From positions 1 to 37,064 of the forward strand of contig NZ_JANKOF010000042.1 in the NCBI RefSeq assembly GCF_024655565.1: 37,064 nt of DNA. The letters are read 5' to 3'. Below, piece by piece: positions 1-7,253 of this stretch. The notes beneath the pieces were generated by a model, which saw nothing but the letters and a program-made list of their open reading frames with translations, had not been told where the DNA came from and searched no databases. The first letter of the stretch is position 1; each line of letters starts with the position of its first letter. A program made the position numbers and the translations under genes. The stretch is from Nitratireductor sp. ZSWI3. Lineage in GTDB: Bacteria > Pseudomonadota > Alphaproteobacteria > Rhizobiales > Rhizobiaceae.

Positions 1-20
1 CTCTGGCCTGCCGGCCAGAG
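1..20. terminator. Hairpin at the window edge, possible terminator of the coaD-ppiA-ppiB operon
   Basis: CTCTGGCC and GGCCAGAG form an 8-bp stem with a 4-base loop. The hairpin lies about 37 bases past the ppiB stop on the minus strand. The bases that would hold the U-tract on that strand are outside the window, so the terminator role is inferred from position and stem only. Confidence 0.3.
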
Positions 21-57
21 GGGGGTGGTGACGCACACGGAGATTAAAAGTCAGCGA

Positions 58-534
58 TCAGGCGACGTCCGCGGCGACCCGCATGGTGACGATCTTGTCG
101 GGATCGGACACCGGCTCGCCGCGCTTGATCTGGTCGATCTTGTCCATGCCCTCGATTACCTGACCCCAGACCGAATACTGGCGGTCGAGCCAGGGCGCCT
201 TGTCGAAACAGATGAAGAACTGCGAGTTGGCGGAATTCGGGTTCTGGGAGCGGGCCATGGAGCAGGTGCCGCGCTCATGCGCCATGTTGGAGAACTCGGC
301 CTTCAGGTCCGGCTTGTCCGAACCGCCCATGCCGGTGCCAGTCGGATCGCCGGTCTGCGCCATGAAACCGTCAATGACGCGGTGAAAGACGATGCCGTCG
401 TAGAAGTTCTCGCGCGCCAGTTCCTTGATGCGGTTGACGTGATCGGGCGCGACATCCGGGAAGAGCTGGATGACGACCTCACCCTTGCTCGTGTCCATGA
501 TGATGGTGTTTTCCGGATCCTTGATCTCAGCCAT
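58..534 (-). CDS. ppiB: Cytoplasmic cyclophilin-type peptidyl-prolyl isomerase
   Basis: This 158-residue protein is a single cyclophilin domain without a signal peptide, so it should act in the cytosol, catalysing cis-trans isomerisation of X-Pro bonds. The catalytic stretch FHRVIDGFMAQTGD (Arg, Phe, Met, Gln) lies near residues 50-63 and SQFFI near 104-108. The site homologous to the cyclosporin-contacting Trp of eukaryotic cyclophilin A is Trp here (APWLDRQY), unlike its neighbour. An AAAGGAA Shine-Dalgarno sequence precedes the ATG. It is 18 bases downstream of ppiA and is probably co-transcribed with it. Family membership is secure; the client proteins are unknown. Confidence 0.95.
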   Translation of the reverse strand: MAEIKDPENTIIMDTSKGEVVIQLFPDVAPDHVNRIKELARENFYDGIVFHRVIDGFMAQTGDPTGTGMGGSDKPDLKAEFSNMAHERGTCSMARSQNPNSANSQFFICFDKAPWLDRQYSVWGQVIEGMDKIDQIKRGEPVSDPDKIVTMRVAADVA

Positions 535-552
535 GAGGTGTTTCCTTTCTGT

Positions 553-1140
553 TTATTGCGCGCCGGACGCCATGCGAACGTCCAGCATCCGGTCGGGGTT
601 CTCCACCATGCCATTGGCTGCGGCGTCCCCCTTCTTGATCTGGTCGACCAGTTCCATCCCCTTCTCCACCTCGCCGACGACCGTGTACTGGCCGTTCAGG
701 TGTGGAGCCGGGGCGAACATGATGAAAAACTGGGAATTGGCGGAGTTCGGATCGGCCGAGCGCGCCATGCCCACCGTGCCGCGCACGAAGGACGCATCCG
801 AAAATTCCGCCGGCAGATCCGGCTGGTCGGATTCGCCGGTGCCGACGCGCCGGGCATCGAAGCCGTCTTCCACGTCGCCATACTGCACGTCGCCCGTCTG
901 TGCCATGAAGCCGTCGATCACACGGTGGAAGGCGACGTTCTTGTAGGCGCCCTCCTCGACCAGCGCCTTGATCTGGGCCACGTGCTTCGGTGCCAGATCC
1001 GGCCGCAGGCCGATCGTCACTTCGCCGCTCTTCAGCTTGATGATCATCGTGTCCTCCGGCTCTGCGGCGCCGGCGGCGCCAAGTCCAATCATGAGGACGC
1101 CCGCCACGACGAGGGACGAGGCAAGCTTGTGAAGCTGCAT
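553..1140 (-). CDS. ppiA: Exported cyclophilin-type peptidyl-prolyl isomerase
   Basis: This 195-residue cyclophilin begins with a signal peptide: two charged N-terminal residues, a hydrophobic core at about 7-22, and a likely cleavage at AGA-AE. It should therefore fold proteins in the periplasm. The active-site segment FHRVIDGFMAQTGD is present and is followed by an insertion (VQYGDVEDGFDARRVGTGES) typical of the alphaproteobacterial periplasmic form. The position held by Trp in PpiB is Leu here (PHLNGQY). AGGAGA lies seven bases before the ATG. It sits between coaD (19-base gap) and ppiB, apparently in one operon. The tandem pair looks like an old duplication split between compartments. Confidence 0.94.
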   Translation of the reverse strand: MQLHKLASSLVVAGVLMIGLGAAGAAEPEDTMIIKLKSGEVTIGLRPDLAPKHVAQIKALVEEGAYKNVAFHRVIDGFMAQTGDVQYGDVEDGFDARRVGTGESDQPDLPAEFSDASFVRGTVGMARSADPNSANSQFFIMFAPAPHLNGQYTVVGEVEKGMELVDQIKKGDAAANGMVENPDRMLDVRMASGAQ

Positions 1141-1159
1141 GAAAACTTCTCCTATGGTT

Positions 1160-1660
1160 TCAGGCGGGGAACTTTTCCTTCAGGGCCGCCAGAACGACAG
1201 TCGGCACGAACGGCCCTATGTCTCCGCCCATAGAGGCGATCTGGCGCACAAGTGTGGCGGTAATGGTGCGCACGGAAGGGCTGGCCGGCAAAAAAACCGT
1301 CTGCAGTTCCGGCGCCATGGTCTCGTTCATGCCGGCCATCTGCATCTCGTAGTCGAGATCAGTGCCGTCGCGCAGGCCACGAATCATGATCGAGGCGCCA
1401 TGCGTGCGCGCCGCGTCGATGACCAGCTTGTCGAAGGCGACGACCTTGATGCGGTGGGCGTCCCCGCCGAGCTCGTCGGCCGCCGACTTCTCGATCAGCG
1501 AAACGCGCTCCTCATAGGTGAACAGCGGCTTCTTGCCGGGATGAAGGCCGATGCCCACCACGACCTTGTCGGCCACCGTCAGCGCTCCCTTCAGCACGTC
1601 GAGATGACCGTTCGTCAGGGGGTCGAAGGAACCGGCGTAAAAAGCTGTTCGCTCATTCAT
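1160..1660 (-). CDS. coaD: Phosphopantetheine adenylyltransferase
   Basis: This 166-residue nucleotidyltransferase transfers AMP from ATP to 4'-phosphopantetheine, the penultimate step of coenzyme A synthesis in the cytosol. Seen directly: the N-terminal [14 protein letters not shown], which carries the T/HxGH adenylyl-transfer signature; [14 protein letters not shown] in the middle; and [19 protein letters not shown], the usual ISST-like motif slightly altered. The length is normal for the family. No strong Shine-Dalgarno sequence is seen. The start is supported by homology of the N-terminus and by lack of a better ATG. It heads the leftward coaD-ppiA-ppiB group. Confidence 0.95.
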   Translation of the reverse strand: MNERTAFYAGSFDPLTNGHLDVLKGALTVADKVVVGIGLHPGKKPLFTYEERVSLIEKSAADELGGDAHRIKVVAFDKLVIDAARTHGASIMIRGLRDGTDLDYEMQMAGMNETMAPELQTVFLPASPSVRTITATLVRQIASMGGDIGPFVPTVVLAALKEKFPA

Positions 1661-1702
1661 GGCGTGCTTCTATCCATGTTGAAGGGGGAAGGCAATTCGC
1701 CG

Positions 1703-1780
1703 GAACGATCTGGAGCGGGATGAGGAAAATTGTGAAGCGGTTTTCCGCCCGCATCCCGCTCTACCTTGTTGAACGTGATC
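1703..1780. repeat. Palindromic intergenic repeat, RIME-like mosaic element
   Basis: The arms GAGCGGGATG (1713-1722) and CATCCCGCTC (1752-1761) enclose a second inverted pair, GGAAAA and TTTTCC, giving a long nested hairpin. The left flank (GAACGATCT) and right flank (GAACGTGATCT) also resemble each other. From memory, near-identical elements recur between genes of many Rhizobiales genomes; that is recall, not a search. It fills the gap between the LysE-type gene and coaD, both leftward, where it may end or process the upstream transcript. The end of the element touches the stop codon of the exporter gene. Confidence 0.7.
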
Positions 1781-2397
1781 TAGCGCCGGGCAAGCGCCAG
1801 CCACAGCCCGCCGCCGATCAGGAAGGTGCCGGAGATGCGCTCGGTCAGGCGGATGCGGTTGCGCGACAGGCGGGCGCCCGCCCCGCCGGCAAGCACGGCG
1901 TAAAACCCGTCGCCGAGCGCTGCGACCGCCGTGAAGACGAGGCCGAGCAGGGCCGTCTGCAAGGCCGGATTGCCGAGCGTGGGGTCGATGAACTGCGGAA
2001 TGAAGGCGCCGAAGAAAAGAAGCGCTTTGGGATTCGACCAGACGACGATCAAACCCTGCAGGACGAAGGAGCCGCCCGGCCGCACCACACGCTCCTGCGC
2101 GGCGAGATGACCGTCGGAGCGCCAGAGCTTGATGCCCAGCCAGATGAGATAGGCGGCGCCGAGCAGGCGCAAGATCTCGAACAGGCTGCCCATCACATTG
2201 ACGACCGCCGACAGGCCGAGCGTCAGCACCAGCATCATGAGGAGCAGGCCGATCTGCGTGCCCAACACGTTCAGGAGCCCGGCGCGCATGCCGTGCTTCA
2301 TTGAATTGGCGATGATCACCGTCACCGTCGGTCCGGGAACGAGGACGATCAGGAAACAGGCTGCCACATAGGACAGGAAAAACGCTGCGTCGTGCAT
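1780..2397 (-). CDS. LysE/RhtB-family amino-acid exporter
   Basis: This 205-residue integral membrane protein has the LysE-fold layout of about six hydrophobic segments. Family marks are the N-terminal VPGPTVTVIIANSMKHG near residues 20-36, AYLIWLGIKLWR near 88-99, and WSNPKALLFFGAFIPQF near 120-136. Such proteins export amino acids or related metabolites across the inner membrane; the substrate cannot be told. The start chosen is the ATG of MHDAAFF. The frame is open 26 codons further, but that extension is polar, Pro/Arg-rich and unlike the family. The gene diverges from a 44-residue membrane protein across a region with LexA-box-like sites, so SOS control is possible. Confidence 0.85.
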   Translation of the reverse strand: MHDAAFFLSYVAACFLIVLVPGPTVTVIIANSMKHGMRAGLLNVLGTQIGLLLMMLVLTLGLSAVVNVMGSLFEILRLLGAAYLIWLGIKLWRSDGHLAAQERVVRPGGSFVLQGLIVVWSNPKALLFFGAFIPQFIDPTLGNPALQTALLGLVFTAVAALGDGFYAVLAGGAGARLSRNRIRLTERISGTFLIGGGLWLALARR

Positions 2398-2489
2398 GGG
2401 TCCGGTTGGTCTCCCTGGCTGTGACGGGGGTTGGCGCGGCAGCATATCAAGCCCACGAAACCGCCCCGCACGCAAGCCCTCCGCGCGAT

Positions 2490-2524
2490 GAACGCCAGAT
2501 GAACGGCGCGTTCAAGGTCGGTTT
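2490..2524. promoter_or_regulatory. Pair of LexA (SOS) box-like sites in the divergent intergenic region
   Basis: GAAC-N7-GAAC at 2490-2504 matches the alphaproteobacterial LexA consensus (the complement of GTTC-N7-GTTC) at all eight fixed bases. GTTC-N7-GTTT follows at 2510-2524 with one mismatch. The same order, one perfect GAAC-type box and then a GTTC-N7-GTTT box, occurs at the lexA promoter in this window. The sites are about 94 bases before the ATG of the 44-residue protein and about 93 bases before the start of the exporter gene. No convincing -35/-10 pair could be assigned, so which gene is controlled is not settled. Confidence 0.6.
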
Positions 2525-2617
2525 GAACCCGAACTGCTATTCAGGACACACATGGTAGGAACAGGGCGTGAAACAAAATGGCGCCCTTTGTCGTTGGTAT
2601 GTCAAAGGAGACAAGCC

Positions 2618-2752
2618 ATGCTGATCTTTACGCTCGCGGCTGCAATGACCCTGGCCATGCTGATCGCCACGGCGGTCGGCCTTTACGAAGAGGCCAACCG
2701 CGTGAAGCTGGAAAACCGCGTTCGGCCTCCCTTTCAAGCCCGCCGGCGCTGA
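2618..2752 (+). CDS. Small single-span membrane protein, candidate SOS-induced peptide
   Basis: This is a 44-residue ORF. It has an unbroken hydrophobic segment at residues 1-23 (Leu, Ile, Ala, Thr, Met) followed by a charged, basic tail ending in ARRR, so the prediction is one transmembrane helix with a short soluble tail. AAAGGAG lies seven bases before the ATG, an unusually good Shine-Dalgarno sequence, which decides this start over an in-frame ATG at 2552. The tail reads as coding and stops 28 bases before the convergent gyrA stop. A 7-bp inverted repeat, CCGGCGC/GCGCCGG, spans the stop codon (2743-2761). I do not recognise a named family. The LexA-box-like pair upstream suggests DNA-damage induction. 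In role it could resemble small SOS-induced division inhibitors such as Caulobacter SidA, but this is inference only. Confidence 0.65.
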   Translation: MLIFTLAAAMTLAMLIATAVGLYEEANRVKLENRVRPPFQARRR

Positions 2753-2780
2753 CCGCGCCGGTCGCCCTTCGGGCAATCGG

Positions 2781-5588
2781 TTACGCGCCGCCCTCGCCGC
2801 CATTGTCAGGCGCCTCGGCGGACGGAGAGGCTGAAGAAATCCCCTCGACGGCCTCTGCCTGCTCGTCGCCGGCCTCTTCGGTCTGGCTCTCGGAGATGCG
2901 CTCGACCGAAACCACCTTCTCGTCCTTGGCGGTGTTGAAGATGGTCACGCCCTTGGTGGCGCGGCTGGCGATGCGAATGCCGCCCACCGGCACGCGAATG
3001 ACCTGGCCGGCATTGGAAACCAGCATGATCTGGTCTTCCTGCTCGACGGGGAAAGCAGCGACCAGCGGGCCGATCTCGTCGGTCTTTGAGACATCGGTTG
3101 CGCGGATGCCCTTGCCGCCACGCCCGGTGACCCGGAAATCGTAGCTCGACGAGCGCTTGCCGTAGCCGAATTCGCTGACCGTGAGCACCATCTGCTCGCG
3201 GGCCTTCAATTCCTCAAAGCGTTCCTGCGAAAGGCTGGTCTCCTCGCCCACATCCTCGTTGGTGAGGGCGATCTCCTCCTCCTCGCCGGTGGCCAGCCGC
3301 CGCTCCGCCGCCGCCTGCTTCAGATAGGCGGCACGCTCGGCGGGCGATGCATCCACATGGCCGAGGATCGCCATGGAGATGACGCTGTCGCCTTCCGCAA
3401 GGTTGATGCCGCGCACGCCGATCGAGTTGCGGCCGGCGAAGACGCGCACATCGCTGACGCAGAAGCGGATGCACTGGCCGGAAGCGGCCGTCAAAAGCAC
3501 GTCGTCGCTTTCCGTGCAGGTGTAGACGCCGAGGATCTCGTCCGCCTCATCGTCCAGCTTCATGGCGATCTTGCCGTTGCGATTGACCTGCACGAAATCC
3601 GAAAGCTTGTTGCGGCGCACGGTGCCGCGCGTGGTGGCGAACATCACGTCGAGCCCGCCCCAGCTTTCCTCGTCCTCGGGCAGCGGCATGATCGTCGTGA
3701 TCCGCTCGCCTTCCTGAAGCGGCAGCATGTTGCGCAGGAACTTGCCGACCGATTGCGGCGTGCCGACCGGCAGACGCCAGACCTTCTCCTTGTAGACGAT
3801 GCCGCGCGAGGAGAAGAACAGGATCGGCGTGTGCGTGTTGGCGACGAACAGCCGGGTGACGAAATCCTCGTCCTTGGTCGACATGCCCGAACGGCCCTTG
3901 CCGCCACGCGCCTGCGCCCGGTAGATCGAAAGCGGCACCCGCTTGATGTAGCCCTTGTGGGTGACGGTGACGACCATATCCTCGCGCTGGATCAGATCCT
4001 CGTCGTCGAGATCGGCGCCGCCTTCGGTGATCTCGGTGCGGCGCGGCGTGCCGAACTCGTCGCGCACGGCAGTCAGCTCGTCCTTGACGATCTGCTGGAT
4101 GCGGGCGCGCGAGGACAGGATGTCCAGGAATTCGCTGATCTCGGCGCCGATCTGGTTCAACTCGTCAGCGATCTCGTCGCGGCCGAGCGCCGTCAGGCGC
4201 TGCAGGCGCAGCTCGAGAATGGCACGCGCCTGCTCTTCCGACAGGTTGTAGGTGCCGTCTTCGTTGATGCGGTGGCGCGGATCGTCGATCAGCAGGATCA
4301 GGGCTTCCACGTCGGATGCCGGCCAGCGGCGTTCCATCAGTTGCTCGCGCGCCGACTGCGGGTCCGGCGCGTGGCGGATCAGCTTGATCACCTCGTCGAT
4401 GTTGGCGACGGCGATGGCCAGGCCGACCAGCACATGGGCCCGGTCGCGCGCCTTGCGCAGCAGGTATTTGGTGCGCCGGCTGACCACCTCTTCGCGGAAC
4501 GAGACGAAGGCCTTCAGGAGATCGAGCAGGTTCATCTGCTCGGGCTTGCCGCCGTTCAGCGCCACCATGTTGGCGCCGAAGGAGGTCTGCAGCGGCGTGA
4601 AGCGGTAGAGCTGGTTGAGCACCACGTCGGCCACGGCGTCGCGCTTCAGTTCGACCACCACGCGATAGCCCTGGCGATCGCTCTCGTCGCGAATGTCGGA
4701 GATGCCCTCGATGCGCTTGTCGCGCACCAGCTCGGCCATCTTCTCGATCATCGAGGCCTTGTTCACCTGAAACGGGATCTCGGTGATGATGATGGCTTCG
4801 CGATCGTTGCGCGCCGGCTCGATCGACACCTTGCCGCGCATCAGGATCGAGCCGCGGCCCGTCTCGTAGGCGCTGCGGATGCCGGAACGGCCGAGGATGA
4901 TGCCGCCGGTGGGGAAATCTGGCCCGGGAATGATCTCCTGCAGCGCCGGCAGGCCGAGCGCCGGATTGTCGATCAGCGCCACGCAGCCGTCGACCACCTC
5001 GGACAGGTTGTGCGGCGGAATGTTGGTGGCCATGCCGACCGCGATGCCGCCCGAACCGTTGACCAGGAGGTTGGGATAGCGCGCCGGGAGAACCTTCGGC
5101 TCGTGGGCGGAGCCGTCATAGGTGTCCTGGAAATCGACGGTCTCCTTGTCGATGTCCTCGAGAAGCTCGTGGGCACCCTTGGTGAGGCGCGATTCCGTGT
5201 AGCGCATCGCCGCCGGCGGGTCGCCGTCGATCGAGCCGAAATTGCCCTGCCCGTCGATCAGCGGCAGGCGCATCGACCAGTCCTGCGCCATGCGCACCAA
5301 GGCGTCGTAGATCGCCGCGTCGCCATGCGGATGGTATTTACCCATCACGTCGGCGACCGGCCGGGCCGACTTCACATATTTGCGGTTCCAGTGATAGCCG
5401 CTCTCGTGGGACGCGTAGAGAATGCGCCGGTGCACCGGCTTCAGGCCGTCGCGCGCATCGGGCAGCGCACGGCTCACGATCACGCTCATGGCATAATCGA
5501 GATAGGAACGCTGCATCTCCTCGATAATGGAAATCGGCTCGATGTCGTCGGGCTCGCCCGGCCCGGGCGGCGTCGTGTGGTCAGTCAA
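2781..5588 (-). CDS. gyrA: DNA gyrase subunit A
   Basis: This 935-residue subunit carries out the DNA breakage-reunion step of gyrase, which introduces negative supercoils with GyrB. Catalytic Tyr130 is in AAMRYTES. The quinolone-determining region reads [10 protein letters not shown] at 87-95, with Ala91 at the place of E. coli Ser83 and Asp95 at Asp87. The GyrA box QARGGKG is at 559-565 and precedes the beta-pinwheel domain, which carries an acidic insert ([17 protein letters not shown]) and a long acidic C-terminal tail. E. coli GyrA is 875 residues. The start is TTG: an in-frame stop lies two codons upstream and the next Met is residue 25, inside the conserved N-terminus. The Shine-Dalgarno sequence is weak. 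The gene stands alone between convergent and divergent neighbours. Confidence 0.97.
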   Translation of the reverse strand: MTDHTTPPGPGEPDDIEPISIIEEMQRSYLDYAMSVIVSRALPDARDGLKPVHRRILYASHESGYHWNRKYVKSARPVADVMGKYHPHGDAAIYDALVRMAQDWSMRLPLIDGQGNFGSIDGDPPAAMRYTESRLTKGAHELLEDIDKETVDFQDTYDGSAHEPKVLPARYPNLLVNGSGGIAVGMATNIPPHNLSEVVDGCVALIDNPALGLPALQEIIPGPDFPTGGIILGRSGIRSAYETGRGSILMRGKVSIEPARNDREAIIITEIPFQVNKASMIEKMAELVRDKRIEGISDIRDESDRQGYRVVVELKRDAVADVVLNQLYRFTPLQTSFGANMVALNGGKPEQMNLLDLLKAFVSFREEVVSRRTKYLLRKARDRAHVLVGLAIAVANIDEVIKLIRHAPDPQSAREQLMERRWPASDVEALILLIDDPRHRINEDGTYNLSEEQARAILELRLQRLTALGRDEIADELNQIGAEISEFLDILSSRARIQQIVKDELTAVRDEFGTPRRTEITEGGADLDDEDLIQREDMVVTVTHKGYIKRVPLSIYRAQARGGKGRSGMSTKDEDFVTRLFVANTHTPILFFSSRGIVYKEKVWRLPVGTPQSVGKFLRNMLPLQEGERITTIMPLPEDEESWGGLDVMFATTRGTVRRNKLSDFVQVNRNGKIAMKLDDEADEILGVYTCTESDDVLLTAASGQCIRFCVSDVRVFAGRNSIGVRGINLAEGDSVISMAILGHVDASPAERAAYLKQAAAERRLATGEEEEIALTNEDVGEETSLSQERFEELKAREQMVLTVSEFGYGKRSSSYDFRVTGRGGKGIRATDVSKTDEIGPLVAAFPVEQEDQIMLVSNAGQVIRVPVGGIRIASRATKGVTIFNTAKDEKVVSVERISESQTEEAGDEQAEAVEGISSASPSAEAPDNGGEGGA

Positions 5589-5625
5589 ATCGTGTCACAT
5601 TCAAAATGAGGAATCATCGGCTTCT

Positions 5626-5653
5626 TATATAGGAGTTGAGCACGATTCTCCAA
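5626..5653 (-). promoter_or_regulatory. Predicted gyrA promoter
   Basis: On the minus strand TTGGAG (5648-5653) and TATATA (5626-5631) are separated by 16 bases, placing the start of transcription about 30 bases before the gyrA TTG. The -10 box fits the CTATAT-like consensus of alphaproteobacteria; the -35 is fair. The rest of the 231-base gap to marC shows no further clear gene or element. Confidence 0.5.
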
Positions 5654-5819
5654 TTCGCCGGCCCATTGGGGCACAGGAAATCCAACAGGTTTTCAGACGG
5701 ATATGACACACGCACGAATGCCCTCCCAGGCATTTTGCCGCAGCCCGGCGACCCGCGCGGCCGCGCCGGCCATTTCCCCGCGCCGCCACATGGGCTAGAG
5801 ATGGCAAGGGGAGAGCGCC

Positions 5820-6452
5820 ATGCCCGGTTATGAAGCGATTTTCAACGCCTTCGTCACGCTGCTCGTGACGGTCGATCCGCCGGGCCTGGCGCCGCTGTTC
5901 CTGGCCCTGACGACCGGCATGAACCGCGCCGAGCGCAACCAGGTCGGCGTGCGCGCCGCGATCATCGGCTTTGGGGTCCTGGCGCTGTTCGGCGTCGCCG
6001 GCAGCGCCATCCTGTCGGTCTTCGGCATCACCCTGCCCGCCTTCCGCGTCGCCGGCGGCCTGCTCTTGTTCTTCATCGCCTTCGAGATGATCTTCGAGCG
6101 GCGCCAGGAGCGCCACGAGCGAAGCGCCGAACGCGCCATCACGCGCGACATGATCCACAACATCGCCGCCTTCCCCCTCGCCATCCCGCTCATCGCCGGG
6201 CCGGGCGCCATCTCCGCCACGGTCCTTCTTTCCGGATCGTTCCGCTCGCCGGCCGGAATCGCAGCGCTGCTCGCCATCCTGCTTGCCACGATCCTCATCA
6301 CCTACGCGGTCTTCGTGCTGGCCGAACGGGTCGACCGCTTCCTTGGCGAGACGGGCCGGTCGATCCTCACGCGATTGCTCGGCGTCATCCTCGCCGCGCT
6401 AGCCGTCCAGTTCGTCGCCGACGGCGCCAAGGCGCTGTTCGCCGCGCCCTGA
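5820..6452 (+). CDS. MarC-family integral membrane protein
   Basis: This is a 210-residue protein with six hydrophobic segments and the MarC/UPF0056 hallmarks: VTVDPPGLAPLFLALTTGM near residues 16-34, FRVAGGLLLFFIAFEMIF near 75-92, and AAFPLAIPLIAGPGAISATV near 115-134. The function of the family is not established. E. coli MarC was once linked to multiple antibiotic resistance, a link later withdrawn, so no transport substrate should be assumed. GGGGAG lies before the ATG. The gene diverges from gyrA and lies 90 bases before lexA, which has its own promoter. MarC next to gyrA is common in related bacteria (from memory). Confidence 0.92.
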   Translation: MPGYEAIFNAFVTLLVTVDPPGLAPLFLALTTGMNRAERNQVGVRAAIIGFGVLALFGVAGSAILSVFGITLPAFRVAGGLLLFFIAFEMIFERRQERHERSAERAITRDMIHNIAAFPLAIPLIAGPGAISATVLLSGSFRSPAGIAALLAILLATILITYAVFVLAERVDRFLGETGRSILTRLLGVILAALAVQFVADGAKALFAAP

Positions 6453-6473
6453 TCGCCTCGGAGAATGCGGGAG

Positions 6474-6519
6474 TTGCGGAACACAACTGGAACATATAGA
6501 GTATGTTCTGGTTTTGTTT
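6474..6519 (+). promoter_or_regulatory. lexA promoter overlapped by two LexA boxes
   Basis: A promoter TTGCGG (6474-6479), 17-base spacer and TAGAGT (6497-6502) precedes lexA. GAAC-N7-GAAC at 6479-6493 sits inside the spacer, and GTTC-N7-GTTT at 6505-6519 covers the start region. GAAC at 6490 and GTTC at 6505 also make an inverted pair. Both boxes lie where bound LexA would block RNA polymerase, which fits classical autorepression relieved by RecA-stimulated LexA cleavage. Confidence 0.8.
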
Positions 6520-6542
6520 TTAACTGATTCTCGGTGACGCCC

Positions 6543-7253
6543 ATGCTGACGCGCAAGCAGCACGAACTCCTTCTGTTCATCCATGAACGGCTGAAGGAGA
6601 CCGGCATACCGCCTTCCTTCGACGAGATGAAGGAAGCGCTGGATCTCGCGTCCAAATCGGGCATCCACCGGCTGATCACGGCGCTCGAGGAGCGCGGCTT
6701 CATCCGCCGCCTGCCGAACCGGGCGCGGGCGCTGGAGGTGCTCCGCCTGCCCGATTCGATCGCGCCTGGGCTCAACGCGGCCCGCAAATTCTCGCCGAGC
6801 GTCATCGAGGGCAGCCTCGGACGAACCCCGCCGGCGGCAAAGCCGGTCGCCAGCAATGACGACCTGTCGGGCGTCGTCTCCGTGCCGGTCATGGGCCGCA
6901 TCGCCGCGGGTGTGCCGATCGACGCCATCCAGCACCAGACTCACACCATCGCCGTACCGCCGGACATGCTGTCGGGCGGCGAGCACTATGCGCTGGAGGT
7001 CAGGGGCGATTCGATGGTCGAAGCCGGCATCTTCGACGGCGACACGGTCATCATCCGCGAGACGCAGACCGCCAACCCGGGCGAGATCGTCGTGGCGCTG
7101 GTCGACGGCGAAGAGGCGACGCTGAAGCGTTTCCGCCGCAAGGGCGCATCGATCGCTCTGGAAGCGGCCAATCCCGCCTATGAGACGCGCATATTCGGGC
7201 CGGACCGGGTCAAGGTCCAGGGCCGCCTCGTCGGCCTGATGCGCCGCTACTGA
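6543..7253 (+). CDS. lexA: SOS-response repressor and self-cleaving protease LexA
   Basis: This is a 236-residue LexA. A winged-helix DNA-binding domain at 1-65 ([10 protein letters not shown], then [20 protein letters not shown] as the recognition region) is followed by an S24 peptidase domain. The self-cleavage bond is Ala122-Gly123 (RIAAGVP), and the catalytic dyad is Ser157 (RGDSMVE) and Lys195 (EATLKRF). The linker is long, as in other alphaproteobacteria. An in-frame GTG lies three codons earlier, but the ATG gives the standard family N-terminus. LexA should bind GTTC-N7-GTTC type boxes, which are present at its own promoter and at 2490-2524. The 3' end overlaps the convergent comEC end by 7 bases. 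Confidence 0.97.
   Translation: MLTRKQHELLLFIHERLKETGIPPSFDEMKEALDLASKSGIHRLITALEERGFIRRLPNRARALEVLRLPDSIAPGLNAARKFSPSVIEGSLGRTPPAAKPVASNDDLSGVVSVPVMGRIAAGVPIDAIQHQTHTIAVPPDMLSGGEHYALEVRGDSMVEAGIFDGDTVIIRETQTANPGEIVVALVDGEEATLKRFRRKGASIALEAANPAYETRIFGPDRVKVQGRLVGLMRRY

Noticed and set aside
1657-1677. Six-codon upstream ORF overlapping the coaD start as ATGA
   Set aside because: It has no Shine-Dalgarno sequence, and so short a frame is expected by chance.
3357-5609. 750-codon open frame antisense to gyrA
   Set aside because: It mirrors the codons of gyrA in a GC-rich genome, has His/Asp/Arg-rich low-complexity composition and no ribosome-binding site. The same explanation covers similar frames opposite bamA (17295-19664), clpA (32149-33936) and gltX (9730-10812).
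5636-5833. 65-codon rightward ORF in the gyrA-marC gap
   Set aside because: It is Pro/Gly/Arg-rich, lacks a ribosome-binding site, overlaps the gyrA promoter and reads into marC in another frame.
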